Counted from the stretch's first letter, positions 1 to 6,895 are shown. The stretch is DNA of 9,420 nt from Planctomycetota bacterium (GCA_003559755.1 PWKM01000121.1:1-9420), one strand, 5' to 3'. Notes: generated by a model not told the origin, from the sequence alone. Program-made: numbers and translations.

Positions 1-92
1 GATGAGACAGGCGGCTCGGCGCACTCGGGGACCCTCCGAATCGGGCATTCCTAGACGCTATGCAGTTTACTCACGACGGGCGTGGCGTCAAG
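1..92. other. Window edge, no gene supported
   Basis: This short stretch lies downstream of the minus-strand DUF2851 gene. Open frames cross it, but none has a Shine-Dalgarno motif or a recognisable product, and the one frame running through it is antisense to the DUF2851 gene. I see no terminator with a T tract for the DUF2851 transcript here. Confidence 0.5.
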
Positions 93-1628
93 CTATCGGG
101 ACTCAAGCGCGCCGGCGAAGGCGCAGCGGCGGCAGTCCTCCGCCTCGGCCTCGCAGTAGTCGGAAAACAACTGGAGCAGCCCCTGCTGGCGTCTGGCCGA
201 GTTGACGACCTCCCCGGCGGGATCGGTCCCCCCGAAGATGCGGGCGGCCATAAAACGCAGAACGCTGTTGTCGGGCAGCCGGGGGAGGGTGGCGTAGGCC
301 CGATGGAGCCGGCGTTCGAGGTCGTCGTCTCCCCGCTCGCGGGCGCGGGCGAGCAGGATGGGGACGATGGCATCGACGAAGATGATGGTCGCCCGGTTCT
401 TCCCGATGAGCCGGGTCCGGTGGCGCAGCTTCTTTCCCGAGAACGTGGTCCGAAAGCTCCAGAAATCGTCCCACACGTCGGTGAGCAGTGTGACCGCGGC
501 CCGCGCGGCCGGCCCGCGTGCGATGCGTCGGGCCGGGGCGGCGGGGGCGTCCCGAACCGCCTGCTCGAGGGCGGCGACCAGCCCGCCGGAGGGGGCGGCC
601 TTCTCCAGCAGACGGGCCACGCCGGCGATGCGGCGCGTCGGATAGTTGACCGGGCGCGTACCGCTGAACGACCACATATCGGGCTCCAGCGGCTGCCCCT
701 CGAACTCGTCGGCCCGGCGCGCCCACTCGTCCCGGAGCTGCCGCACGTAAGCGACCCGCTCGGTATCGGGCTCCGTACCGTCCAGTGCGAACTGTTCGGG
801 GATGAGCCCGGCCATCCCGAACAGTGCCGCCTGGAGCGCCACCATCCCGCCGTCCTCGAGGAGTCGGCGGGCATCGCTCAGCGGGACCAGGCGGGCGAGC
901 CGGCCCATCGGCCGCTTGTTCTTCTTGAAACCGGCGGCCTCCATCAAGCTCACGTAGAGGATGCTCTCGGGTGCGTCGCCCTCAGGCATGTCGCGGAACC
1001 GCTCGGCCTTTCGCAGCATCCGTTCGTCGCCGGCATGGTCGAGGAACTGCCCGATCCACGCCGGGTCGATCTCCTGTTCGGCGAGCAGCTTCTGGCACCG
1101 ACCGGCCGAGCCCTCGGAGGCGTGGGGATAGTCGCCGGGGTTGAGTTCTTCGGTCAACTCCTCGACGGGCTGTCGGACGAATTCGGAGAGCTCCAGGATG
1201 GGTACTGCCCGCCCGTCCTCCCGCTCGGTGGTCTCAGCTCCGGAATCGTTCCACATGACGACGTGGAGGATCACGTCGTTGTAGCGGGTGTCCCGGTGAT
1301 GCTCGTGCTGCTGCCAGCCCGTGGCGTACACGTGGACCTCGACGGAGCCCTTCTCGGGCCGGCCCCCGGCGAACCGGATGACCGCGTTGCGGAAGTCGGG
1401 GCCCGCCTCGAGGTTCCACCAGCCGGGCGACAGGACCGTCAGCTTCTCGCCGCCCACCGTCCGCAGTACGTCATCGAACGTCTGGTCGAACCACATGCAG
1501 CGGAGCAGTCGTTCACGGACGGGTGGATGGGGAGTCGGGGATGGGTCGTTGACCACGGACCGGACGATGTGGCGGTACCGTGGAGCGAAGCGGTCGGGCC
1601 GCTCGGAGCGATTGGGAGGGCGCCCCAT
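93..1628 (-). CDS. DUF2851 family protein
   Basis: A 511-residue protein of the uncharacterised DUF2851 family; its biochemical role is not established. The family signature is in the N-terminal third: a W-x-L-E-A-G-P-D-F-R-N-A segment (about residues 71-82), a G-S-V-E-V-H-V strand (94-100), then W105, His109 and His111, and a Y-N-D-V-I-L-H-V-V strand (116-124). The spacing of Asp78 and Glu97-x-His99 on predicted strands resembles a PD-(D/E)xK nuclease core, but that comparison is my inference. The C-terminus holds a small cysteine group (Cys492, Cys499, Cys502) next to a Q-G-L-L-Q-L-F motif, suggesting a metal site. The ATG at 1626-1628 has only a weak upstream GGAAG, so the start is less certain than the family call. 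There is no signal peptide, so it is probably cytoplasmic. It lies 144 bp downstream of the small Rho-N/SAP-like gene on the same strand; I see no convincing promoter of its own, so co-transcription is possible. Confidence 0.9.
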   Translation of the reverse strand: MGRPPNRSERPDRFAPRYRHIVRSVVNDPSPTPHPPVRERLLRCMWFDQTFDDVLRTVGGEKLTVLSPGWWNLEAGPDFRNAVIRFAGGRPEKGSVEVHVYATGWQQHEHHRDTRYNDVILHVVMWNDSGAETTEREDGRAVPILELSEFVRQPVEELTEELNPGDYPHASEGSAGRCQKLLAEQEIDPAWIGQFLDHAGDERMLRKAERFRDMPEGDAPESILYVSLMEAAGFKKNKRPMGRLARLVPLSDARRLLEDGGMVALQAALFGMAGLIPEQFALDGTEPDTERVAYVRQLRDEWARRADEFEGQPLEPDMWSFSGTRPVNYPTRRIAGVARLLEKAAPSGGLVAALEQAVRDAPAAPARRIARGPAARAAVTLLTDVWDDFWSFRTTFSGKKLRHRTRLIGKNRATIIFVDAIVPILLARARERGDDDLERRLHRAYATLPRLPDNSVLRFMAARIFGGTDPAGEVVNSARRQQGLLQLFSDYCEAEAEDCRRCAFAGALESR

Positions 1629-1657
1629 ACGGACAGTTCTTCCGTTGAAGGGTCGGC

Positions 1658-1749
1658 CTCCCCGGAGCCGAGCCAGCGACGCACACTGTGCGCGTGTCTG
1701 CTCCGGGGAGACGGGAGATGGCGATCTCCGCCCGGGTTCCGGCCCGGGC
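1658..1749. repeat. Cluster of inverted repeats between two minus-strand genes
   Basis: The 141-bp gap between the small gene and the DUF2851 gene is mostly self-complementary. A 10-bp pair (CTCCCCGGAG at 1658-1667 with CTCCGGGGAG at 1701-1710) encloses a small palindrome, GCACA-C-TGTGC, at 1681-1691. Next come GGAGAT/ATCTCC (1714-1719 and 1724-1729, 4-nt loop) and GCCCGGG/CCCGGGC (1730-1736 and 1743-1749, 6-nt loop). None is followed by a T tract in the minus direction. They could attenuate or process the transcript, protect the small-gene message, or simply be extragenic palindromes. Confidence 0.55.
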
Positions 1750-1772
1750 TACAACACCGGAATGGAGCGTGC

Positions 1773-1931
1773 TTACAGGTCGGCCTTCTTGACCTTGCGG
1801 GACTTGCCGATGGCCTCGACCAGCTCGTCCTTGCGCATCGACTTTTTCACCGAGGTGATCTTTTTCTTCTCGGCCAAGCTCACCAGGTCGGCTTTCGTCT
1901 TCGCTTCGAGCAGCTCCTTCTTCGTAGGCAT
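1773..1931 (-). CDS. Small lysine-rich Rho-N/SAP-like protein (52 aa)
   Basis: This short gene encodes a very basic protein: 14 Lys and 2 Arg against 8 acidic residues in 52 positions. The start is the ATG at 1929-1931, chosen because GGAGG sits 7 bases upstream (1939-1943); a longer in-frame version starting at 2024 lacks such a site. Residues about 7-41 read as two helices around a loop: L-L-E-A-K-T-K-A-D-L-V-S-L-A-E, then a K-K-x-I-T-S-V linker, then M-R-K-D-E-L-V-E-A-I. That is the pattern of Rho-termination-factor N-terminal and SAP-type modules, which bind nucleic acid. A nucleoid-associated or RNA-binding accessory role is inferred from fold and charge only. It has its own promoter-like sequence (1996-2024) divergent from the lipoprotein promoter. 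It may be co-transcribed with DUF2851, but palindromes lie between them. Confidence 0.8.
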   Translation of the reverse strand: MPTKKELLEAKTKADLVSLAEKKKITSVKKSMRKDELVEAIGKSRKVKKADL

Positions 1932-1938
1932 GATCGCC

Positions 1939-1943
1939 CCTCC
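1939..1943 (-). promoter_or_regulatory. Ribosome binding site of the small Rho-N/SAP-like gene
   Basis: GGAGG on the minus strand, 7 bases before the ATG at 1931. It decides the start, giving a 52-residue rather than an 83-residue product. Confidence 0.8.
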
Positions 1944-1995
1944 AAAAAACAAGCAAGTCATACGTGCGCCCCGTGCGCACGATTCACGATGGTCA

Positions 1996-2024
1996 ATAGT
2001 AGCGGAACAAAACGGAAAGTGCAA
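1996..2024 (-). promoter_or_regulatory. Sigma70-type promoter for the small gene
   Basis: Read on the minus strand, TTGCAC (2019-2024) is followed after 17 bases by TACTAT (1996-2001), giving a leader of roughly 55-60 nt before the ATG at 1931. The -35 is 5 of 6 to TTGACA and the -10 is 4 of 6 to TATAAT. The same TTGCAC hexamer is used by the two plus-strand promoters at 2049 and 4549. Confidence 0.55.
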
Positions 2025-2048
2025 GCGCTACTTCGCATTTGGTCGGGG

Positions 2049-2076
2049 TTGCACCCCCGGCGGCAGTCGATATAAT
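2049..2076 (+). promoter_or_regulatory. Sigma70-type promoter for the PL26-like lipoprotein
   Basis: TTGCAC (2049-2054), a 16-base spacer, then a perfect TATAAT (2071-2076). The -10 ends 43 bases before the ATG at 2120. It lies back to back with the minus-strand promoter at 1996-2024, with 24 bp between the two -35 boxes, so one regulator could act on both. Confidence 0.75.
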
Positions 2077-2104
2077 TCGGGCGTGTTCTCGATCCCGGCC
2101 TGTT

Positions 2105-2112
2105 GGAGGAGG
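2105..2112 (+). promoter_or_regulatory. Strong ribosome binding site of the PL26-like gene
   Basis: GGAGGAGG with 7 bases to the ATG at 2120. It fixes the start at the methionine that opens a lipoprotein signal peptide and excludes the in-frame extension reaching up to 2039. An out-of-frame ATG at 2113 touches the site too closely to be used. Confidence 0.85.
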
Positions 2113-2119
2113 ATGTCCG

Positions 2120-4405
2120 ATGCGTGACTGGACCTGTCTGCTGGTTGTGGCTGTGCTTTGCTGCCTTCTGCCCGCCTGCGCGGCGACCGGCAACGGCGTT
2201 CCCCGGAGAGGCGAGGTGATAACGACGCTGACGATCCAGGAGGAGGTCGGCGCTGCCCGCGAGAACGAGCCGATCCGCATGGGCATCCCCCTGCCCAAAG
2301 GGTGGTTCCAGAACACCAGCGAGCTGGCCCTGGTCGGCGCCAACGGCGAGCCGATCCCCTGTCAGTTCCATCCCGTCGCCCGCTGGCTCGAGGACGACTC
2401 GGTCCGATGGGTCCACACCGTGTTCCAGGCCAGTGTCCCCGCCAACGAGCCGCTGCAGGTCCAATTGGTCCGCGGCAGGGCGGCACGCACCGCTGACGGC
2501 ATCTTCGCCCGGGAGCAGGACGGGGTGGTCACCGTCCGCAACCGGTTGCTCGAACTGGTCTTCTCCGGCGACAACCTCATCCAATCGGCGACGCTCGACG
2601 GGACGCCGATCATCACACCGAACGAAGGCGGATTCGTGGCCACACTCGACGGCAAGGAGTACCGGCAGTGCGACGATTCCCGGGCGAGCATCGAGGAGAT
2701 GGGCAGCGAGAGCGTCGTGGTCAAGATCGAGGGACACCTGGTCAACGGCGACGAGAAGCCGTTCCTGTATAAGGCCTATATACATGTATTCGCCAACTCG
2801 CCCGAGGTCCGGATCGATCTGACCTACTGGAAGGTCGTCGGCGAGGAGGCGGCGGACCACATGACGATGGCAGACCTTTCGGTGGTCATCCCCACGGCCC
2901 TGGCAGGCCGGGCGGTGACCGGCGGCGGTGGCGAGGACTACCGGGGCAGCAGCGTCAAGGTGGTCGCCCGCAACTCCGACCTGAACGAGTTCATCGTCGA
3001 CGGCGAAGAAGCGGGGACTGTCCCGGGCAAGAGCGAGAAGCCCAACGACCTGGGCTGGGCGGCCGTCGGGACCGATACCCACGGTCTGGCCGTCGGCCTG
3101 CGATGGTTCTGGCAGATGCACCCGACGGCCGTCGAGGCCGATGCGGACGGCGCCCTGCGGCTGGGCCTGTTCGCCCGCGAGGTCGGCGAAACGCGCGACG
3201 TCTACATGGGCCAGGGCCGAACCCACTACATCACCCTCCGGTTCTGCTCCGGCGACAACTGGGCCGATCCGCTGCGCACCTTCTTCACCGGTCGCCAGAT
3301 GCCGCTCCGCGCCGTGGCCCCGCCGGCATACTATTGCCGCACCGCCCGGGCCTTCGGGCCGATCGCCGATGCCGACCCCGCACTCTACCCGGAGGATATC
3401 CGGCCGCTGGCTGCCCAATATGACCGGATGATCCGCGAGTCTGCCGAGTACATTAACGGCAAGATCGACGGCCACACCTATCAGGGCGTGACCCGCGACA
3501 GCTACGGCTACTACGCCTGGGGCGACGTCTATCACTGGGCGGACACCCCCAACGTCGAGGACAAGTGGAACATCCTGTGGGACTCGAACTACTACGATTA
3601 CCCCTGGGCCGCCCTGCTCCAGTTCGCCCGGACCGGCGAGTTGATCTACCTCGACATCTGCGACCGGCACGGGCTCAATCTGGGCGACGTGTTCATGTGC
3701 AAGTGGCATCCCCGGGAAGACCTCCGGGGGGCGTGCCGGTATTCGCCGCCGGCCAACCACGTCGGCCTGCACCGCAACTACCGAAACCCGGTCCCGTTCG
3801 TCTCGCCCGAGTTCAACCACCACAAGGCGCTCAGCATCCACGCCCGCCATCTGTTGTTCGGCGACTTCGTGGCTCGCGACCACTTCGAACTCGCACTCAA
3901 CAACGCGACGCTGAACACCAACCACAACTGGGGACAGTGCCGGGGGCCGGGGGCGAAGCTGTGGACGTTGACCGAGGGCTACCGGCTTACCCGCGCACCG
4001 GAGGTCATGGACATGATGAGGCAGGTGGTCCGGGCCGGCGCCCGCCATCGGAGCCGCGGCGGCGATGCGTTCGGCCACTCCCGCGCCCAGTTCATGTACG
4101 GCCTCGCCACCGAGGGGCTCATCCGCTACATGTGGATCACCGGCGAGGAGGACCCGCTCGAGACCATCAAGGTGATCAACAACTGGCTGATCGACGATAA
4201 CGAGCTGAGGGGCACCACCGGAAACTCGGCCATGTCGATGGCATACCTGTGGCGGGTGACCGGGGAAGACCGGTATCGGGAAACCGCGGTCCGACTGGTC
4301 GGAGCGTACCGGAATAGAATCCCGCGTCCGAAGGGCTTCGGACAGAGCTTGCGGAGCATCCCATACGCATGGTACTACCTCTCGACCCTCGCCGACGAGG
4401 AGTAG
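2120..4405 (+). CDS. Exo-rhamnogalacturonan lyase-like (PL26/YetA-type) lipoprotein
   Basis: A 761-residue exported protein. Residues 1-20 form a lipoprotein signal: short polar start, hydrophobic core (7-17) and lipobox L-P-A-C with Cys20 as the likely lipidated residue. Residues about 33-118 match the N-terminal RIFT-barrel-like domain of the PcRGLX/YetA family: E-P-I-R-M-G-I-P-L-P-K-G (50-61), a G-E-P-I-P-C-Q segment (76-82) and A-R-W-L-E-D-D-S-V-R-W (87-97). A long beta-rich middle section (about 125-390) follows, then a helix-rich C-terminal part (about 400-760) with aromatic and His/Asn-rich motifs such as Y-Y-D-Y-P-W (491-496) and N-H-N-W-G-Q-C-R-G-P-G (600-611), as in an alpha/alpha-barrel. 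Characterised PL26 members cleave unsaturated products from the rhamnogalacturonan end. Substrate and activity here are inferred, since many bacterial relatives are untested. It has its own promoter, strong ribosome binding site and terminator, so it is probably monocistronic. No transporter or SusCD pair is adjacent. Confidence 0.85.
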   Translation: MRDWTCLLVVAVLCCLLPACAATGNGVPRRGEVITTLTIQEEVGAARENEPIRMGIPLPKGWFQNTSELALVGANGEPIPCQFHPVARWLEDDSVRWVHTVFQASVPANEPLQVQLVRGRAARTADGIFAREQDGVVTVRNRLLELVFSGDNLIQSATLDGTPIITPNEGGFVATLDGKEYRQCDDSRASIEEMGSESVVVKIEGHLVNGDEKPFLYKAYIHVFANSPEVRIDLTYWKVVGEEAADHMTMADLSVVIPTALAGRAVTGGGGEDYRGSSVKVVARNSDLNEFIVDGEEAGTVPGKSEKPNDLGWAAVGTDTHGLAVGLRWFWQMHPTAVEADADGALRLGLFAREVGETRDVYMGQGRTHYITLRFCSGDNWADPLRTFFTGRQMPLRAVAPPAYYCRTARAFGPIADADPALYPEDIRPLAAQYDRMIRESAEYINGKIDGHTYQGVTRDSYGYYAWGDVYHWADTPNVEDKWNILWDSNYYDYPWAALLQFARTGELIYLDICDRHGLNLGDVFMCKWHPREDLRGACRYSPPANHVGLHRNYRNPVPFVSPEFNHHKALSIHARHLLFGDFVARDHFELALNNATLNTNHNWGQCRGPGAKLWTLTEGYRLTRAPEVMDMMRQVVRAGARHRSRGGDAFGHSRAQFMYGLATEGLIRYMWITGEEDPLETIKVINNWLIDDNELRGTTGNSAMSMAYLWRVTGEDRYRETAVRLVGAYRNRIPRPKGFGQSLRSIPYAWYYLSTLADEE

Positions 4406-4425
4406 AAAAGCGGCGTCGCTACCAC

Positions 4426-4464
4426 AAGACAGCCGTTCCCCGGACGACGGGGGGCGGCTGTCTT
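4426..4464 (+). terminator. Rho-independent-type terminator of the lipoprotein gene
   Basis: AAGACAGCCG (4426-4435) pairs perfectly with CGGCTGTCTT (4455-4464). The stem continues inwards through TTCCCC against GGGGGG (4436-4441 with 4449-4454, two G-U pairs), leaving a 7-nt loop (4442-4448). It begins 20 bp after the stop codon. The T tract is short (TCTTT before G), so termination strength is uncertain though the hairpin is very stable. Confidence 0.8.
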
Positions 4465-4548
4465 TGCTTCCGCCGGGGCTGACTCCGGGACCTTCCCGGC
4501 CAACATTCGGAACCCATTCGGCGGGTATTTCACTAAAAAATTTCCTGA

Positions 4549-4576
4549 TTGCACCGAAACGTAGCTGTGTTATAAT
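4549..4576 (+). promoter_or_regulatory. Sigma70-type promoter with extended -10 for the metallophosphoesterase
   Basis: TTGCAC (4549-4554), a 16-base spacer, then TATAAT (4571-4576) preceded by TG at 4568-4569, giving an extended -10. The -35 hexamer, spacer length and -10 are identical to the promoter at 2049-2076. The local DNA is AT-rich compared with its surroundings. The predicted transcript starts about 35-40 nt before the ATG at 4622. Confidence 0.8.
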
Positions 4577-4621
4577 GAAGTCGGCCGACAACGAGTACGA
4601 CAACATCTGATATAAACATAC

Positions 4622-5326
4622 ATGACATACGGACATGTCATCTCCGACCTCCACTTGTTAGCGCCCTGGTCCGCAGCCGACGATCACCTGGATGAGATGT
4701 ATGCGGCCGCCCGGCGGTCCGACTTCTTCATCCTGAACGGCGACATCTTCGACTTCCGATGGAGCGCTCTCTCCTCCGCCCGTCGATCGGTGAACGCCGC
4801 CATCGACTGGCTGCGGGCGTTCACCGCCGCCGCCCCCCAGTGCCGGCTTTTCTATATCCTGGGCAATCACGACAACCTGCACGGTCTGGCCGAGCGGCTG
4901 GATGCACTCAAGCTGGAGCGGGAGAATTTCGACTGGCGGCGTTCACACCTGCGGATCGGCGACGCCATGTTCACCCACGGCGACCTGCTGTTCCGGTCCG
5001 GCACGTCCGACCCGTTCCATCGCTCGCTGCTCCCCGCCATCGAAAACAAGCCCAGGGCGCTGAGCCGGGCATACCATTTCCTGCACGGGATGAGAATCCA
5101 TCGGCTGAACGCCTCGTTCTACGGCGAGGAGCGCTGCGTCCGCCGCGTCTCCAGAGCACTGAGCCGGTCGGGGAACGGGCATATGGACGGGATTGCCGAT
5201 GTCTATTTCGGGCACGTCCACATGGCGTTCACCGACATCGCCCACGACGGGCTGAACTTCCACAACACCGGTTCGGTGATCCAGGGCCTCCCCTGGCACA
5301 TGCTCGAGGTCGAACCGACGGGCTGA
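4622..5326 (+). CDS. Calcineurin-like metallophosphoesterase (LpxH-like)
   Basis: A 234-residue cytoplasmic-type phosphoesterase with the complete dinuclear-metal signature: S-D-L-H-L (Asp9, His11), G-D-I-F-D (Asp41, Asp44), G-N-H-D (Asn82, His83, Asp84), T-H-G-D (His119) and G-H-V-H (His198, His200). The length and one-domain layout fit the LpxH/UDP-2,3-diacylglucosamine diphosphatase-related group, which acts in lipid A synthesis. However, sequence motifs alone do not separate that group from other phosphoesterases, so the substrate is left open. The ATG at 4622 starts directly before the first metal motif. No Shine-Dalgarno sequence precedes it, although the promoter at 4549-4576 is strong. 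The gene stands alone after the lipoprotein terminator and runs convergently into a small membrane-protein gene 9 bp further on. Confidence 0.92.
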   Translation: MTYGHVISDLHLLAPWSAADDHLDEMYAAARRSDFFILNGDIFDFRWSALSSARRSVNAAIDWLRAFTAAAPQCRLFYILGNHDNLHGLAERLDALKLERENFDWRRSHLRIGDAMFTHGDLLFRSGTSDPFHRSLLPAIENKPRALSRAYHFLHGMRIHRLNASFYGEERCVRRVSRALSRSGNGHMDGIADVYFGHVHMAFTDIAHDGLNFHNTGSVIQGLPWHMLEVEPTG

Positions 5327-5337
5327 ACAGCCCCGTC
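5317..5337. terminator. Hairpin overlapping both convergent stop codons
   Basis: GACGGGCT (5317-5324) can pair with AG plus CCCGTC (5329-5330 and 5332-5337) around a GAAC loop, with one bulged C at 5331. It covers the TGA of the metallophosphoesterase and part of the stop codon of the opposing gene. There is no T tract on either side, so a terminator or transcript-end stabiliser shared by the convergent genes is an inference. Confidence 0.4.
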
Positions 5338-5803
5338 ACCGACTTTCACCGTCGATGTGCCGGGCTGTCCACTTCCCCAGCAGCGTCAACGCTCCCCCAT
5401 CGGCGGGGTCTGCTCGCCACACGTGGCCGGTGACTTCCCCCGGACGGTCGAACCGCCCGGCGATGTGATAGAAATCGTCCGACCCGCTGAAACGCCCCTC
5501 CTCGACGGTCCCGAGGTCGGCCAGGACGGCGGAGAACGACTGGGGGCTGCCAGCATCGTCGGAGTTACCCGAAACGGCCGCTGTCAGCACCGTCCGCCCA
5601 CACGGGCCGACGGCCAAGCTGACGTTCACCTCGCTCTGTTGCACAGAACGGTAGATGCCGGGGATTACCCGACCGCCATCGCTGTCGTCGGCGAAGCCGG
5701 TCATTCGTGCGGGCACGCCTGGCCACAGGACCCACGACGCGATCACCATGGCGACCAGGCCGCTGGCGACCCAGGCCGTCCGGCTGGCTGATTCTTCATT
5801 CAT
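5336..5803 (-). CDS. Hypothetical single-pass membrane protein
   Basis: I do not recognise this family. From the chosen start the product is 155 residues: a short polar N-terminus (M-N-E-E-S-A-S-R-T), one hydrophobic segment at about residues 10-27, then a soluble, probably beta-rich part with Gly, Ser and Asp-rich turns and no obvious catalytic motif. This suggests an anchored domain facing the periplasm or another external compartment. In-frame alternatives at 5818 and 5836 would add 5 or 11 residues; none of the starts has a good Shine-Dalgarno sequence, and the long open extension towards 6013 is arginine-rich antisense-like sequence that I exclude. It lies 187 bp downstream of the aldo/keto reductase on the same strand. 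GC-rich third codon positions and conservative protein composition support real coding, but homologues would be needed to confirm. Confidence 0.6.
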   Translation of the reverse strand: MNEESASRTAWVASGLVAMVIASWVLWPGVPARMTGFADDSDGGRVIPGIYRSVQQSEVNVSLAVGPCGRTVLTAAVSGNSDDAGSPQSFSAVLADLGTVEEGRFSGSDDFYHIAGRFDRPGEVTGHVWRADPADGGALTLLGKWTARHIDGESR

Positions 5804-5990
5804 CTCTATCGACCGCATATTGGACTCTAAGGCCATTATCGGCGGCTGAGATGGGTCGGTTAAGCGGATTTCGCAGCGAATACGAGCGGTTCGCGCTGCC
5901 TCGCCCGCACCGAGAAGACGTGGCGGACAGGGGGCACGGCAGTTCGGCCGGCGGGCAAGTCGGAGCGTATGCTGCGGCGGACGGGGCCTC

Positions 5991-6884
5991 TTACGGCTCC
6001 CAGCCCCAGTCATCGGTCGTGTCGATGGTCCCCGCGAGCTCCTCTTCGAGCCGTCGCATCTGCTCCTCGCTCATATATCGGCCGTTGCTGACAGAGCAGT
6101 TGGCGCGGATGTGCTCGGGCCGCTTGGAGCCGGGGATGGCGACATCGAGGCAGTCGAGCGAGATGAGCCACTTGAGCGCGGCCCGGTGCAGGTCGGCCAC
6201 GCCCAGGTCGTCGAGGAACGAGAGGTCGTACCGGTCGGGGTCGGGGCATCGCTTGGCGAGGTAGCCGCCGCACTGGGGGTTCATCGCGATGGTGCCCATC
6301 CCCGCTTCCTTCGCCGCGGGCAGGACCTCGCGGGCGAATATCGGGTGCAGGACGTTCACGTGAATCTGGATCGCGTCGTAGTCGCCGCTCCGGATGCACC
6401 GCATCGCCTGCTCGGACACACGGGGTCCGTATCCCATCGTGACGCCGAGGTAGCGGCACCGGCCCTCGTCGCGCAGCTTCTGGATCACCTCCAGGGCGGG
6501 GTCGCGTCTCTCAGGATCGGTCGCGCTGTGGAGCTGCAGCAGGTCGACCGAGTCGCGCCGGAGGGCGTCGAGGCAGAACTCGAACTGCTCGAGCAGCTTC
6601 GCCTCGTCGGACTCCGGCGAGACCTTGGTGGCGATCATCACTTCATCGCCGCCGTCGAGCTCGGCCAGAGCTTTGCCGATCATCTCCTGGCTGCGGTGGT
6701 ACCAGCGGGCGGTGTCGATGAAGTTCACGCCGCACTCGGCGACCGCGGTCTGGACGGCCCGGATCGCCATCGGCTCGTCGCCCTCCTCGGCCCCCTTGAA
6801 CCCCGGCTTGCAGTTGATCTGCATCGCTCCCAAGCTGATCTCGCTCACAATCATGTCGGTGCTGCCGAGTGGCACGTATTCCAT
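5991..6884 (-). CDS. Aldo/keto reductase
   Basis: A 297-residue NAD(P)H-dependent oxidoreductase of the aldo/keto reductase superfamily (TIM barrel), expected to interconvert carbonyls and alcohols in the cytoplasm. The catalytic tetrad is visible: Asp57 in F-I-D-T-A, Tyr62 in R-W-Y-H-R-S, Lys87 in I-A-T-K-V and His119 in L-L-Q-L-H-S. The segment I-P-G-S-K-R-P-E-H near the C-terminus is the cofactor-phosphate binding loop. There is no C-terminal ferredoxin domain, unlike some bacterial relatives. The ATG at 6882-6884 is chosen because AAGGAG lies 5 bases upstream (6890-6895); longer in-frame extensions to 7037 would run back through the promoter. It is divergent from the sugar isomerase-like gene, suggesting a linked role in sugar or sugar-derivative metabolism, but the substrate cannot be read from sequence. 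Confidence 0.93.
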   Translation of the reverse strand: MEYVPLGSTDMIVSEISLGAMQINCKPGFKGAEEGDEPMAIRAVQTAVAECGVNFIDTARWYHRSQEMIGKALAELDGGDEVMIATKVSPESDEAKLLEQFEFCLDALRRDSVDLLQLHSATDPERRDPALEVIQKLRDEGRCRYLGVTMGYGPRVSEQAMRCIRSGDYDAIQIHVNVLHPIFAREVLPAAKEAGMGTIAMNPQCGGYLAKRCPDPDRYDLSFLDDLGVADLHRAALKWLISLDCLDVAIPGSKRPEHIRANCSVSNGRYMSEEQMRRLEEELAGTIDTTDDWGWEP

Positions 6885-6889
6885 ATCAA

Positions 6890-6895
6890 CTCCTT
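6890..6895 (-). promoter_or_regulatory. Ribosome binding site of the aldo/keto reductase
   Basis: AAGGAG on the minus strand with a 5-base spacer to the ATG at 6884. It settles the start against a 51-residue longer open frame. Confidence 0.85.

Noticed and set aside
60..2075. A 671-codon open frame on the plus strand opposite the DUF2851 gene
   Set aside because: It is antisense to a recognised gene, has no family resemblance or ribosome binding site, and such frames are expected in high-GC coding DNA.
2113..2127. Tiny overlapping reading frame of four codons starting at the ATG just after GGAGGAGG
   Set aside because: The ATG is only one base-step from the ribosome binding site, too close for initiation; the ATG at 2120 has proper spacing and opens a lipoprotein signal.
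1958..4654. An 898-codon open frame on the minus strand opposite the lipoprotein gene
   Set aside because: Its composition (Val, Gly, Asp and His-rich, no motif) is that of an antisense shadow; it also runs through the terminator and promoter of plus-strand genes.
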